From assembly GCA_938049325.1 (NCBI GenBank), contig CALICC010000394.1:1-30257 (forward strand): 30,257 bases of DNA, given 5' to 3'. Of this stretch, positions 7,002-14,425 are shown in pieces (the first letter of the stretch is position 1; each line of letters begins with the position of its first letter). The notes under the pieces were generated by a model. The model made no database searches. It worked only from the letters and a program-made list of their open reading frames with translations, and was not told the DNA's origin. The stretch comes from an uncultured Ilumatobacter sp. GTDB lineage: Bacteria > Actinomycetota > Acidimicrobiia > Acidimicrobiales > Ilumatobacteraceae. Both the position numbers and the translations under genes were made by a program.

Positions 7002-8162
7002 TCAGACGCCGAGCGACTGAAAGAAGCTGTTCAGTGCTGCGGCGACCTGATCCGGTCCGTCTTCTTGGGCGAAGTGCCCCGCCCCGACGAGATCGACCAC
7101 GGTGACCGCGGGCAGCGTTGCAGCGGTCTCGTACTGAACCGCGGGAACGAGCCCGGCGTCGGGCCGCAACACCAACTTCGGAACATCGCTGACCGCGAGC
7201 CAGGCCGAGTACTCGTCCACGAACGCAGCAGCGTCCACCGGCTCTCCTGCGATCGGCGTTGAGAGCGCGAACTCGAGGTTCACATCGCGTGAGGCAGGGT
7301 CGGTGAAGAACCACCCATAGACATCCTTGATCGCCGGGTCGAGATCGGTCGCCGTGCCGAGGTCGAGGTTGCCGGTGACCGCCAGGTTCTGCTCGATCAT
7401 CAGCTCCTGGCCGACGCCAGGCGTCTGGAGTTGCTGGAACAGCGTTCCGATGAGCGGGCCCATCTCCTCGAAGCTCGCGAACGATCGATAGAGCGCCTCG
7501 AACGACGTGATCGACGCGACGTTGTCGGGATGTGCCGCGGCATAACCGAATCCGGCTTGGGCGGAGATGTCGTGGAGGACCAGATGAACGTCTTCGAGCC
7601 CCAACGCTTCGATGAACCCAGCCATGTATCTCGAATGCGTCTCGAAACTGTAGTTCAGGTCGGGGTGATCGGAGCGGCCGAAACCGATGAGATCGAAGGC
7701 GATGACTCGACGTCCGGGGGTGGCGAGGTTGTCCATGACGTCGCGCCACAAGAACGCGTTCGTCGGCGCGCCGTGTCCGAGGAGAATGATGTCGCCCGTC
7801 GGGTCGCCGACGTCGACATAGTGCATCTTCGAGCCATCCACATCGACCCACTTCGATCCACCGGAGTCGGCGATGAACGTCTGATACGCGTCTGGAAGAG
7901 TGGCCAGGTCGAGGTCGGCTGAGGGAGTGGTCGTCGTGGTGTCGGTGGTGGTGGTGTCGGTGGTGGCATCCGACGTGTCAGGTGAGGGTGACGTGTCGGG
8001 TGTACGTGCGGGTGTGGAGTCGACGGTCGAAGGAGCGCTCGATTCCGGTGGGGTGGTGGCTCCTGCTCGTTGAGGACTGGGGTTCGCGGTGTCGTCGCTG
8101 CCGCATGCAGCAACGATGAGAGCGAGCGCAACTGCGGTGGTCGAGAGTCGCGTGCTGTTCAT
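7002..8162 (-). CDS. Alpha/beta hydrolase lipoprotein with Asp nucleophile (dehalogenase/epoxide-hydrolase type)
   Basis: A 386-aa protein. Residues 1-20 form a lipoprotein signal (LALIVAAC, Cys20) and about 21-85 a Pro/Thr/Ser/Asp-rich linker with Thr runs. The rest is an alpha/beta hydrolase: HGAPTNAFLW at 130-139 (oxyanion region), Asp198 in VLHDISAQAGF at the nucleophile elbow and His363 in GAGHFAQED. An Asp nucleophile points to haloalkane dehalogenase or epoxide hydrolase relatives. However, the halide-holding residues of true dehalogenases (Trp after the Asp, Asn in HGNPT) are Ile and Ala here, so dehalogenation is doubtful. The surface location is unusual for this family. The start overlaps the SDR stop (ATGA); GGAAAGGAA precedes it. 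Last gene of a four-gene coupled operon. Confidence 0.82.
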   Translation of the reverse strand: MNSTRLSTTAVALALIVAACGSDDTANPSPQRAGATTPPESSAPSTVDSTPARTPDTSPSPDTSDATTDTTTTDTTTTTPSADLDLATLPDAYQTFIADSGGSKWVDVDGSKMHYVDVGDPTGDIILLGHGAPTNAFLWRDVMDNLATPGRRVIAFDLIGFGRSDHPDLNYSFETHSRYMAGFIEALGLEDVHLVLHDISAQAGFGYAAAHPDNVASITSFEALYRSFASFEEMGPLIGTLFQQLQTPGVGQELMIEQNLAVTGNLDLGTATDLDPAIKDVYGWFFTDPASRDVNLEFALSTPIAGEPVDAAAFVDEYSAWLAVSDVPKLVLRPDAGLVPAVQYETAATLPAVTVVDLVGAGHFAQEDGPDQVAAALNSFFQSLGV

Positions 8163-9142
8163 GATGTTCCTTTCCGAGAGCGATCGAGTTGCGGTTTGCT
8201 TCGGGTGATCTCGGCCAAGGCCTTCCACGCAGCCTCCTGGCTGTCGATGTCGACGAGGTGGTCGAGCGTGACGCGGACGAGCTGGCCGCTCATGCGCTTC
8301 GGAGCGGAGGCGAAGAAGTTGCCGCTGATGTCGGCGTCGAAGTCGGCTGCTGCGACGTAGCGATGAGCGCCGGATTCCACGGATCCGCCCATGTTCAAGC
8401 GCTCCGGCATCGCCTTCATCACCGGGACCATCAGCCGGCGCATGACCACGCCCTTGTGTCGACCTGCTTCGGTTCGAGGAGTAGCACCGGGCGACACGGC
8501 ATTGACGGACATTCCGGTTGGAAGCCGTCGGGCGAGCGCCGCAGCCCACCACGCCACGAACATCTTGGCGTCGGCGTACGTCGAGTTCGCCCGAAACGTG
8601 CTCGGCTCGTCGCCGGCGATGAGCGCTCGAGCAGCGGTGACGAGATCTCCGTCGAATCGTCGACTCGCGAGGTCGTGCAGGTTGGTGACACGCATCATGG
8701 GCACGTCGCCGCGAGCAGCTTCCGACCCGGAGATGACAATGCGCGCGCTGTCGCTCAACACGCCGTGCCGGAGGAGCGCCATGGTGAACACGTGGTGACC
8801 GGTGAGGGAGGCAGCGAATGTCTCGTCGACTCCTTCGGGCGTACGGCGTCGGGTGCGGCCCGCCATCATCCCCGCGTTCAGGACGAGGACATCGAGGCGA
8901 ACGCCCTCGTCGGCAAGTCGGGCCGCAGCCGCCTCGATGTTGGTCGACTGCTCGAGGTCGAGTTCGAGGCCGATCGTGTGGTTCAACCCGGTCCGGGCGC
9001 GGACAGCTTCTGTGGCGGCCAGGGCGCGCGCCTCGGTGCGACCGGTCAATATGACCGGATCGGCTCCAATCTGGAGGAACTGAGCAGCCGCCTCGAGTCC
9101 GAGCCCCGACGTTGCACCCGTCACCAGAACTGAGCGGTTCAC
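8159..9142 (-). CDS. Short-chain dehydrogenase/reductase
   Basis: A 327-aa NAD(P)-dependent SDR. TGATSGLG at 8-15 is the nucleotide-binding glycine motif, LDL near 61-63 and LNAG at 88-91 follow, and Ser138/Ser140, Tyr189 and Lys193 (YADAK) form the catalytic set. Length and layout resemble the retinol/protochlorophyllide-reductase-like SDR group. The substrate is unknown. The GTG at 9142 is chosen because it overlaps the upstream stop by 4 bases (GTGA). The gene ends in an ATGA overlap with the hydrolase gene. Third gene of the operon, probably modifying an alcohol or ketone handled by its neighbours (inference). Confidence 0.88.
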   Translation of the reverse strand: MNRSVLVTGATSGLGLEAAAQFLQIGADPVILTGRTEARALAATEAVRARTGLNHTIGLELDLEQSTNIEAAAARLADEGVRLDVLVLNAGMMAGRTRRRTPEGVDETFAASLTGHHVFTMALLRHGVLSDSARIVISGSEAARGDVPMMRVTNLHDLASRRFDGDLVTAARALIAGDEPSTFRANSTYADAKMFVAWWAAALARRLPTGMSVNAVSPGATPRTEAGRHKGVVMRRLMVPVMKAMPERLNMGGSVESGAHRYVAAADFDADISGNFFASAPKRMSGQLVRVTLDHLVDIDSQEAAWKALAEITRSKPQLDRSRKGTS

Positions 9143-9639
9143 TCCGCACCGCCGTTCACTGCGACATCGGCGGGTGAGATGCGTTGCGCGTAGTCGGCGC
9201 GAATCGATGGGTCACCGACCGCATCGAGCAGGGCGGTGACGACGTCGGTGGGCACCAGCGTTGCGATTCCGATTGCCCTGCGGATGTCCTGGCCGTGCAC
9301 GACGATCTCGCCGAGCGGTACCACCGGCCCGGTGCCCGGCGGTTTCCACATCGAGTCAGCGTTGCTCCGAAGACTCGCGACGATCTGATCGGTGGTCCGC
9401 GTCGCGTTCACCTTTGCGCTGAGTTCGATGACCGTCTTTGCGACGTTGCGTTTGTTGCGGATGACGTGCAGTGCAAACCGAGGCTTCGAGACTTCGAATG
9501 GAAGAATCAAATGGGCCGCTACCGCCTTGACATCCCACGGGTGGCACACGGTCGGTCGGGTCCAATCGTGTGGCCGCAGGCTGGCGAGGTCGTCGGCGAG
9601 GCGTCGTCGCTCGTTGGCGATTGCTGTCCACATGTTCAT
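9139..9639 (-). CDS. Maleylpyruvate isomerase / DinB-like family protein
   Basis: A 166-aa four-helix-bundle protein of the mycothiol-dependent maleylpyruvate isomerase family. His43 (VAAHL), Glu110 and His114 (GEIVVHGQD, spacing E-x3-H) match the metal ligands of that family, and HPWDVKAV after a Trp-Arg-Pro stretch is typical. Members use mycothiol as thiol cofactor in actinobacteria, but many paralogues have no known substrate. The ATG at 9639 overlaps the upstream TGA (ATGA), and CCAGGAGCC lies upstream, supporting this start. Second gene of the four-gene operon. Confidence 0.8.
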   Translation of the reverse strand: MNMWTAIANERRRLADDLASLRPHDWTRPTVCHPWDVKAVAAHLILPFEVSKPRFALHVIRNKRNVAKTVIELSAKVNATRTTDQIVASLRSNADSMWKPPGTGPVVPLGEIVVHGQDIRRAIGIATLVPTDVVTALLDAVGDPSIRADYAQRISPADVAVNGGAE

Positions 9640-9959
9640 CGGTTTGGCTCCTGGCTCGTTGGGCGGTGAGATGCTCGGGGTCGGGGTGGTGCAGGGTCGG
9701 TGCTGTGGGCGTCGAGGCGGTGTCGGATGCTGCGGAGAATGTCGACGAGTTGGCTCTCGACGAGGTTGGCGAGGTCGTCGGGCCAAACCTCGGCGTCCAC
9801 CCGGAGACGAGTTCCCGCTCCTTCGGGAACGACGGTCAGTGCCGACGGGCATGGGCAGTTCTCGCACTCGGCGACGACCCGGCGCATTGGCGCATCGACG
9901 TGAATTTCGCGTTGAATCAGCACGTTCACCAGATGCGACCTCGAGCTCACCGGTGGCAA
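9636..9959 (-). CDS. Small protein, possibly a degenerate SRPBCC (START-like) domain
   Basis: 107 aa from TTG 9959; GTG at 9950 or 9929 are possible starts and none has a clear ribosome site. The sequence LIQREIHVDAPMRRVVAE resembles the first strand and helix of polyketide-cyclase/SRPBCC proteins, and VVPEGAGTRLRVDAEV plus the helix NLVESQLVDILRSIRHRLDAH resemble its end, but the middle is nearly absent. A Cys-rich CENCPC lies at about residues 33-38. The C-terminus is Pro/Arg-rich and may be unstructured. The function is unknown. It is the first gene of the operon, coupled by an ATGA overlap and divergent from the LuxR-type regulator. Confidence 0.6.
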   Translation of the reverse strand: MPPVSSRSHLVNVLIQREIHVDAPMRRVVAECENCPCPSALTVVPEGAGTRLRVDAEVWPDDLANLVESQLVDILRSIRHRLDAHSTDPAPPRPRASHRPTSQEPNR

Positions 9960-9985
9960 TCGCCCGATTTGGGGAGTTCATCGTT

Positions 9986-10003
9986 CTCCCCTGAACAGGG
10001 GAG
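9986..10003. promoter_or_regulatory. Perfect inverted repeat between the LuxR-type regulator and the divergent operon
   Basis: CTCCCCTG-aa-CAGGGGAG, 8-bp arms, fully symmetric. A third half-site GGGGAG is at 9971-9976. It sits in the only gap between the two divergent units, so it is a candidate operator for the ATPase regulator or a leader hairpin. The right arm also supplies a GGAGG 10 bases before the TTG at 10015. Confidence 0.55.
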
Positions 10004-10014
10004 GACCCGCCGAG

Positions 10015-12291
10015 TTGTCGTTGGCTGCCCCGGCCTACGATTGGCTGGTGCCAACAGATCGATCTCGCACGGGTCTCGTTGGTCGCACAGATGACGTTCG
10101 TGCGCTCGTCTCGGCGGTGACGCGATCGCGGTTGGTGACGCTGGTGGGCCCAGGGGGAGTTGGCAAGACTCGACTCGCCAACGAGTTGGCCGCGGAACTC
10201 GAAACGGAGTTCGACCGGATCGTGACGATCGATCTCGCCGCGGGCGCAGCTGCGCTCGACCGGTTGGATGCTTCATCGCTGCGAGCCGCAGCAACGCTGG
10301 TGATGCTCGACAACTGCGAGCACGTCGTCGACGAGATCGCCAGGCCTGTTGCCGAGATCCTCGTTTCTTCCAAACTGACGACGATCGTGGCGACCAGTCG
10401 TCGTCGCCTCGACATCGCCGAGGAGCGGCTGTTCTCGGTCCGCCCTCTGTCGACGCCAGTCAGCGAAGGAACGGTGTCGGACCTCGTGTCGTGCGAGTCG
10501 ACCCAGTTGTTCCTCGAGCGATCAGCGCAACTCGACCCGTCGTTCGAGGTGACCGTCGAGAATGCCGACGTCGTCGCCCGGATCTGCCGACTTTCGGAGG
10601 GGCTCCCCATCGTGATCGAACTCGCAGCAGGACTCACGCGCAGCCGCTCGCTCGACGGCATCGTCACGGCGATGTCGCGCTTCGGCACTCACGACCTTGA
10701 AGTCCGCCGCCGCGACGTCCACGAGCATCAGCAGAGTCTCACGAGATCCATCGATTGGAGCCTTCAGCTGCTGGCCCAGAACGAGCTGCTGTTGCTGCAG
10801 TGCGCGGCGGCCTTCCACGGGACCTTCGCGGCGGAGTCGTTGGCCGAACTGCATGAACTGGTCGGCGGCGCAACGACCGAATCACTCACCGATCGCCTCG
10901 TGGAGCACAGCCTCTTGTCCTTCGACGGTCGGTTCCGCATGCTCGAAGTCGTGGCGAGTGCGGTCAGGGCGGCGACGGAGCCCCAAGTTGCCGCCACACT
11001 CGACGCTGCGCATACCGACTGGGCGCGACGCCGTTGCGCCGTGATCGCCGCGCGCTCGACACGACCTGACCCCGACCTCACGTTTGCCGACTTCGGACAT
11101 GACCTCGACGATCTCGCTGCGGCCGCGGACCGGTTGGCCGAGTTCGAAGAAGTGCACGCATGGGTCAACTTCGTCGGGCCGATCGCCGAGTGGTGGGTGC
11201 ATCGGGGCGGACCAGTCGATGCCGAGCGGTGGCAGCAGTTTCTCCACGCGGCCGAGCCATCGGCCGCGGCGGTCGGTCTCGCTGCGGGTCTTGCCTTCCA
11301 CTCCGGTCACACCGGAGAGGACGCGGCCGCCTTGGACGCGTCACAACGCGCGGTCGACATGGCCAACTCGCTCGAACGCGCAGAGTTGTCGGTCACCGCG
11401 TTCGTCGCGATGGGGAACGCCCACCAGCGGCTCGGCGACCACGCGAATGCCGCTGCAGCCTTCGCCCGAGCGGAGCAGGCGCTCCCCGAGCCGTCGAACG
11501 CGTATCTGGAGTCGATGGTGCTGCTCTGCAAGTCGCGAGGCGAACCAGACGTCAGCCGGCGCCAAGCGCTCCTCTCGGGCATCGTCGAGCGCGTGGGATC
11601 GTCGAGCCCGGCCATGCGGGTCGCTGCGGAGTTGGAGCTCGCCGGGATCGAGCTCGATGCAGGAAACCTGGATCGGGCCGCAGAGTTGGTCGCTGCAGCC
11701 GAACGAGTGGCGGCGAGGATCGGTTTCCACGAGGCCCTCGCCACTGGCTGCAATCGAACGGGTGACATTGCGCGAGTTCGCAGACAGGTCGGCGAGGCGA
11801 CGCGAGCTCACCAACGAGCTGTCGAACTCGGACAACGAATCGGGCACGTGGGTGTCATCGCCGACGGCATCGCTGGGCTGTCGAGAACGCATCTCCAGGC
11901 GGGGGATCCAACGACCGCCGGTCGCCTGGCCTTCCACGCCCGTTCACTGCTTCCGCAGGTCGGTCTGTCCGAGGAGCTCACCGGACTTGCAGATGCCTCG
12001 AGTGACGCCGCGGTGGTACCGCTGCGCGACCTGTTGGTGCTCGTGCCGACAGCAACGTCGGACCCCGCCAGTCCGACGTTGCTGACGCCGCGGGAGACGG
12101 ACGTGCTGCGACTGCTCCGAGGCGATCTGACCCAACGCGAAATTGCCGACGAGCTGTACGTCTCGCCATCGACCGTTCGGGCTCACGTGAAGTCGATCTA
12201 CCGGAAGCTCGGCGTTCACAATCGCACCGGCTGCGTTCATCACGCAACCGTGCTGGGGCTGCTTTCGCCTCCGTCAGCGGCGCATAGGTGA
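10015..12291 (+). CDS. LuxR-family regulator with N-terminal ATPase and TPR-like region
   Basis: A large signal-transducing regulator, 758 aa from TTG 10015 or 747 aa from GTG 10048. The N-terminus has GLVGR then a P-loop GPGGVGKT and Walker B LVMLDNCEHV, the pattern of AfsR/LAL-type STAND ATPases. The middle (about 330-680) is helical with Ala-rich repeats resembling TPRs. The last 69 residues are a LuxR/GerE helix-turn-helix: LTPRETDVLRLLRGDLTQREIADELYVSPSTVRAHVKSIYRKLGV. The TTG start has GGAGG ten bases upstream. The GTG start lies 6 bases after TACGAT, which would suit a leaderless transcript. It probably controls the divergent SDR/hydrolase operon through the inverted repeat between them (inference). 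The ligand is unknown. Confidence 0.9.
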   Translation: MSLAAPAYDWLVPTDRSRTGLVGRTDDVRALVSAVTRSRLVTLVGPGGVGKTRLANELAAELETEFDRIVTIDLAAGAAALDRLDASSLRAAATLVMLDNCEHVVDEIARPVAEILVSSKLTTIVATSRRRLDIAEERLFSVRPLSTPVSEGTVSDLVSCESTQLFLERSAQLDPSFEVTVENADVVARICRLSEGLPIVIELAAGLTRSRSLDGIVTAMSRFGTHDLEVRRRDVHEHQQSLTRSIDWSLQLLAQNELLLLQCAAAFHGTFAAESLAELHELVGGATTESLTDRLVEHSLLSFDGRFRMLEVVASAVRAATEPQVAATLDAAHTDWARRRCAVIAARSTRPDPDLTFADFGHDLDDLAAAADRLAEFEEVHAWVNFVGPIAEWWVHRGGPVDAERWQQFLHAAEPSAAAVGLAAGLAFHSGHTGEDAAALDASQRAVDMANSLERAELSVTAFVAMGNAHQRLGDHANAAAAFARAEQALPEPSNAYLESMVLLCKSRGEPDVSRRQALLSGIVERVGSSSPAMRVAAELELAGIELDAGNLDRAAELVAAAERVAARIGFHEALATGCNRTGDIARVRRQVGEATRAHQRAVELGQRIGHVGVIADGIAGLSRTHLQAGDPTTAGRLAFHARSLLPQVGLSEELTGLADASSDAAVVPLRDLLVLVPTATSDPASPTLLTPRETDVLRLLRGDLTQREIADELYVSPSTVRAHVKSIYRKLGVHNRTGCVHHATVLGLLSPPSAAHR

Positions 12292-12330
12292 GCGGTTCGA
12301 GACTGATCAACGAGTACCCAGGGGCGAATA

Positions 12331-13032
12331 TCAGACTCGCTCGAAGGTGATCTGGAACCTCTGCTCGTCAGCGGTTGGCGGTCGTTCTTTGTCCCACCAG
12401 CAACACGCGTCGACGGTTGTGAGTCCGAACGGTTTGGAGCGGCGTTCGATGTCGTCGGGTGAGAACAGTTCGAAGTCCATGGCTTCGGTGGCGCCGTCGA
12501 CGTACTCGATCTCTGATGTGAGACGATCGCCGTGCATCGTGTTCGTGATCGAGAGACAGCGGGGATCACGTGTCGGAGCGATACGGCCCTGGTTTCGGTC
12601 GAAGTACTCGCGGTGAAAGAGATCGAGAATCAATCGGCCACCAGGACGCAGCAGGCCGGCAATGTCGCGGAGGGCAGCGTCGTTCGTAGCGGAATCGAAG
12701 TACCCGAAGCTCTGCCACAAGATCATCGCGGCGTCGAACGGTCCGGAGAGCGAGCCAAGACTTCGTTGGTCGAGTTCGATGAACCGACCGTCAGGGATCA
12801 GCTCGGCCGCTTGACGAACCGAAGCTGCATCCCGGTCGATCCCGGTGAGGTCGTAGCCCCGCTCGCACAGGAGTTGTGCGTGACGCCCTGGCCCGCAACA
12901 GATGTCCAGCAGCTTCTCGAACTCCGGGCGAGGAAGGCGCTCCTCGATGGCGTCGACTTCGGTGTTCGTCAACTCCCCGGGCATGGTCTCCAAGAACACC
13001 TCGAACCACTGTGGCGTGTATGCGTTCGTCAC
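12331..13032 (-). CDS. Class I SAM-dependent methyltransferase
   Basis: A 233-aa methyltransferase. LLDICCGPGRHAQLL at about residues 41-55 is the SAM-binding motif I, TGIDRDAASVRQA gives the acidic motif II, FDAAMILWQSFGYF motif IV and LLRPGGRLILDLFHREYF motif V/VI. The C-terminal half carries the substrate domain and shows no specific signature. The GTG at 13032 follows GAAGAT with a 6-base gap, which suggests leaderless transcription. It converges on the LuxR-type gene 39 bases away and lies 45 bases downstream of the Rieske gene on the same strand, so read-through from that unit is possible. Confidence 0.86.
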   Translation of the reverse strand: MTNAYTPQWFEVFLETMPGELTNTEVDAIEERLPRPEFEKLLDICCGPGRHAQLLCERGYDLTGIDRDAASVRQAAELIPDGRFIELDQRSLGSLSGPFDAAMILWQSFGYFDSATNDAALRDIAGLLRPGGRLILDLFHREYFDRNQGRIAPTRDPRCLSITNTMHGDRLTSEIEYVDGATEAMDFELFSPDDIERRSKPFGLTTVDACCWWDKERPPTADEQRFQITFERV

Positions 13033-13044
13033 GCCCCGATCTTC
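13033..13044 (-). promoter_or_regulatory. -10 element of the methyltransferase gene, leaderless layout
   Basis: GAAGAT (13044-13039 on the - strand), then CGGGGC, then the GTG start. It keeps the A at position 2 and AT at 5-6 of the -10 consensus and has the same 6-base spacing as marR and the LRR gene. No clear -35. Confidence 0.35.
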
Positions 13045-13077
13045 TCACGATCGATCCACACCGAGTCCAGTCTCGAC

Positions 13078-14289
13078 TCAATCGTTGATGCTCACGGCTT
13101 GGAGGAGTGGCAGCGGCTCATCACCCAGCATGGCTCGATAGGTGTTGTGGTAGTGGTGCAACGCCGGTTCGTTGCGCCCGAACACGACGTTGTCGAGCGC
13201 TCCGGCATTGGCCGACTGCTGCTGACTCGCGCCCATGACGTAGTCCTCGTCGCGGATGACGCCTCCGAACGAGTGGGCGATGTTGACCGCCATTTCCTGC
13301 AGGTCGGTGGCTTCGATCAGGTGTGCGCGCGCTTCCACCGCCGACGGTCGTAGATAGAAGTCGACTCGGCTCACATGCCGCGCCGGATCGCCAGGCAGTG
13401 GCACGGCGCGCACGAGGAACAGACCGATCTCGAACGGCATCAGGATGACGTTCGGGAAGATCCAGTACACGGGCAGACCGGCAACAGTGATGTCCCATTC
13501 CTCCTCAGGAAGCTTGCGCATCTCGTCGATCGCTCGCTTGCACAGAATCATGCGATGGAGGTGTGACTCCTCGTCGTAGCACTGCACGTTGCCGTGGAAA
13601 CTCAGCGCAAGTGTGTCCGAATGCAGCGACGTGAAGTGATACGTCTCGCCAAAGGTGTCCATTGCGAGCTTCCAGTTGCAGGCGGTGTCGTATGCATCCG
13701 ACGTAAGAAGCTCGAGTTCGTCGAAGCGCCACGTCGAGAACTCGTCGTTGAACCACTCGCCGAGTAGCCAGTCGAGGTCGATGACCCCGTCGGGGTCCGG
13801 ATGCACGAAGAGCAGTCCGTGGCGCTCCTCGGCGGGCAACGCACGTAACCCGAGACACTCCCGGTCGACGTCTCCGAAGTGATCGGGCTTGGGTAGTCCG
13901 ACGAGAGCGCCGCCGGAGTCATACGACCAGGCGTGGAACGGGCACGTGAACCGCCGTTTGGTGCCCCGTTCGTCGGTCTCGACGATGGCGCCGCGATGTC
14001 GACACGAATTCACGAATGCCTTGAACTCACCGTTGTCGTCGCGGGTGGCGAGCACCGGCGTGCCGTAGTCGTTGTTCGTGAGAAACGAGCCGGGTTCGCT
14101 GAGCTCACCCGACAGTCCAACGATCTGTGGCATGCCGCGGAACCATTCGTTCCACTCCCGGTCGGCCTGTGCCGGGTCGGTGTATGTGCTGGTCGGATTG
14201 AGCCGCAACCCGCCCGCATCGACGTTGGTGTCGCCGTCGAGGTGGGCGCACAGTTGCTTGATCAGCCGAACCTGCTCATCGTGTCGCAT
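13078..14289 (-). CDS. Rieske non-heme iron oxygenase, alpha subunit
   Basis: A 403-aa aromatic-ring-hydroxylating dioxygenase/demethylase-type large subunit. The Rieske [2Fe-2S] site is Cys96-x-His98 (CRHRG) and Cys116-x2-His119 (CPFH). The mononuclear iron site is NWKLAMDTFGETYHFTSLH with His218 and His223, and an Asp near 347 (VIRDEDY) as third ligand. The enzyme would insert oxygen into an organic substrate or demethylate it, with electrons from a reductase. No reductase or ferredoxin gene is in the window, so it must borrow one. It lies 136 bases downstream of the amidohydrolase on the same strand, behind a strong hairpin, suggesting a shared pathway. Confidence 0.92.
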   Translation of the reverse strand: MRHDEQVRLIKQLCAHLDGDTNVDAGGLRLNPTSTYTDPAQADREWNEWFRGMPQIVGLSGELSEPGSFLTNNDYGTPVLATRDDNGEFKAFVNSCRHRGAIVETDERGTKRRFTCPFHAWSYDSGGALVGLPKPDHFGDVDRECLGLRALPAEERHGLLFVHPDPDGVIDLDWLLGEWFNDEFSTWRFDELELLTSDAYDTACNWKLAMDTFGETYHFTSLHSDTLALSFHGNVQCYDEESHLHRMILCKRAIDEMRKLPEEEWDITVAGLPVYWIFPNVILMPFEIGLFLVRAVPLPGDPARHVSRVDFYLRPSAVEARAHLIEATDLQEMAVNIAHSFGGVIRDEDYVMGASQQQSANAGALDNVVFGRNEPALHHYHNTYRAMLGDEPLPLLQAVSIND

Positions 14290-14332
14290 GCGTGTACTTG
14301 ATCAGAAAGCCGAGGGGGCAGTCGAACTCGCG

Positions 14333-14382
14333 CGGCAGGGTCGTTGGGCCTGGCGCGGCGCAGACCGCGATGGACCCTGCCG
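14333..14382 (-). other. Strong stem-loop between the amidohydrolase and Rieske genes
   Basis: Perfect 10-bp inverted repeat CGGCAGGGTC (14333-14342) / GACCCTGCCG (14373-14382), with an inner CGCGG/CCGCG stem (14354-14358, 14365-14369). It occupies the 136-base gap between two genes of the same strand. No T-run follows, so it is more likely an RNA processing or stability element, or a factor-dependent or partial terminator. I see no small gene in this gap. Confidence 0.55.
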
Positions 14383-14425
14383 TGGCAGCTTCGGTGCTCG
14401 TGCGCGTGACGAGTGCTCCGCTGGC

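Noticed and set aside
7918..8050. GT/GGTGGT-rich repetitive tract
   Set aside because: It encodes the Thr/Pro/Asp-rich linker of the hydrolase lipoprotein on the - strand; low-complexity coding rather than a DNA repeat element.
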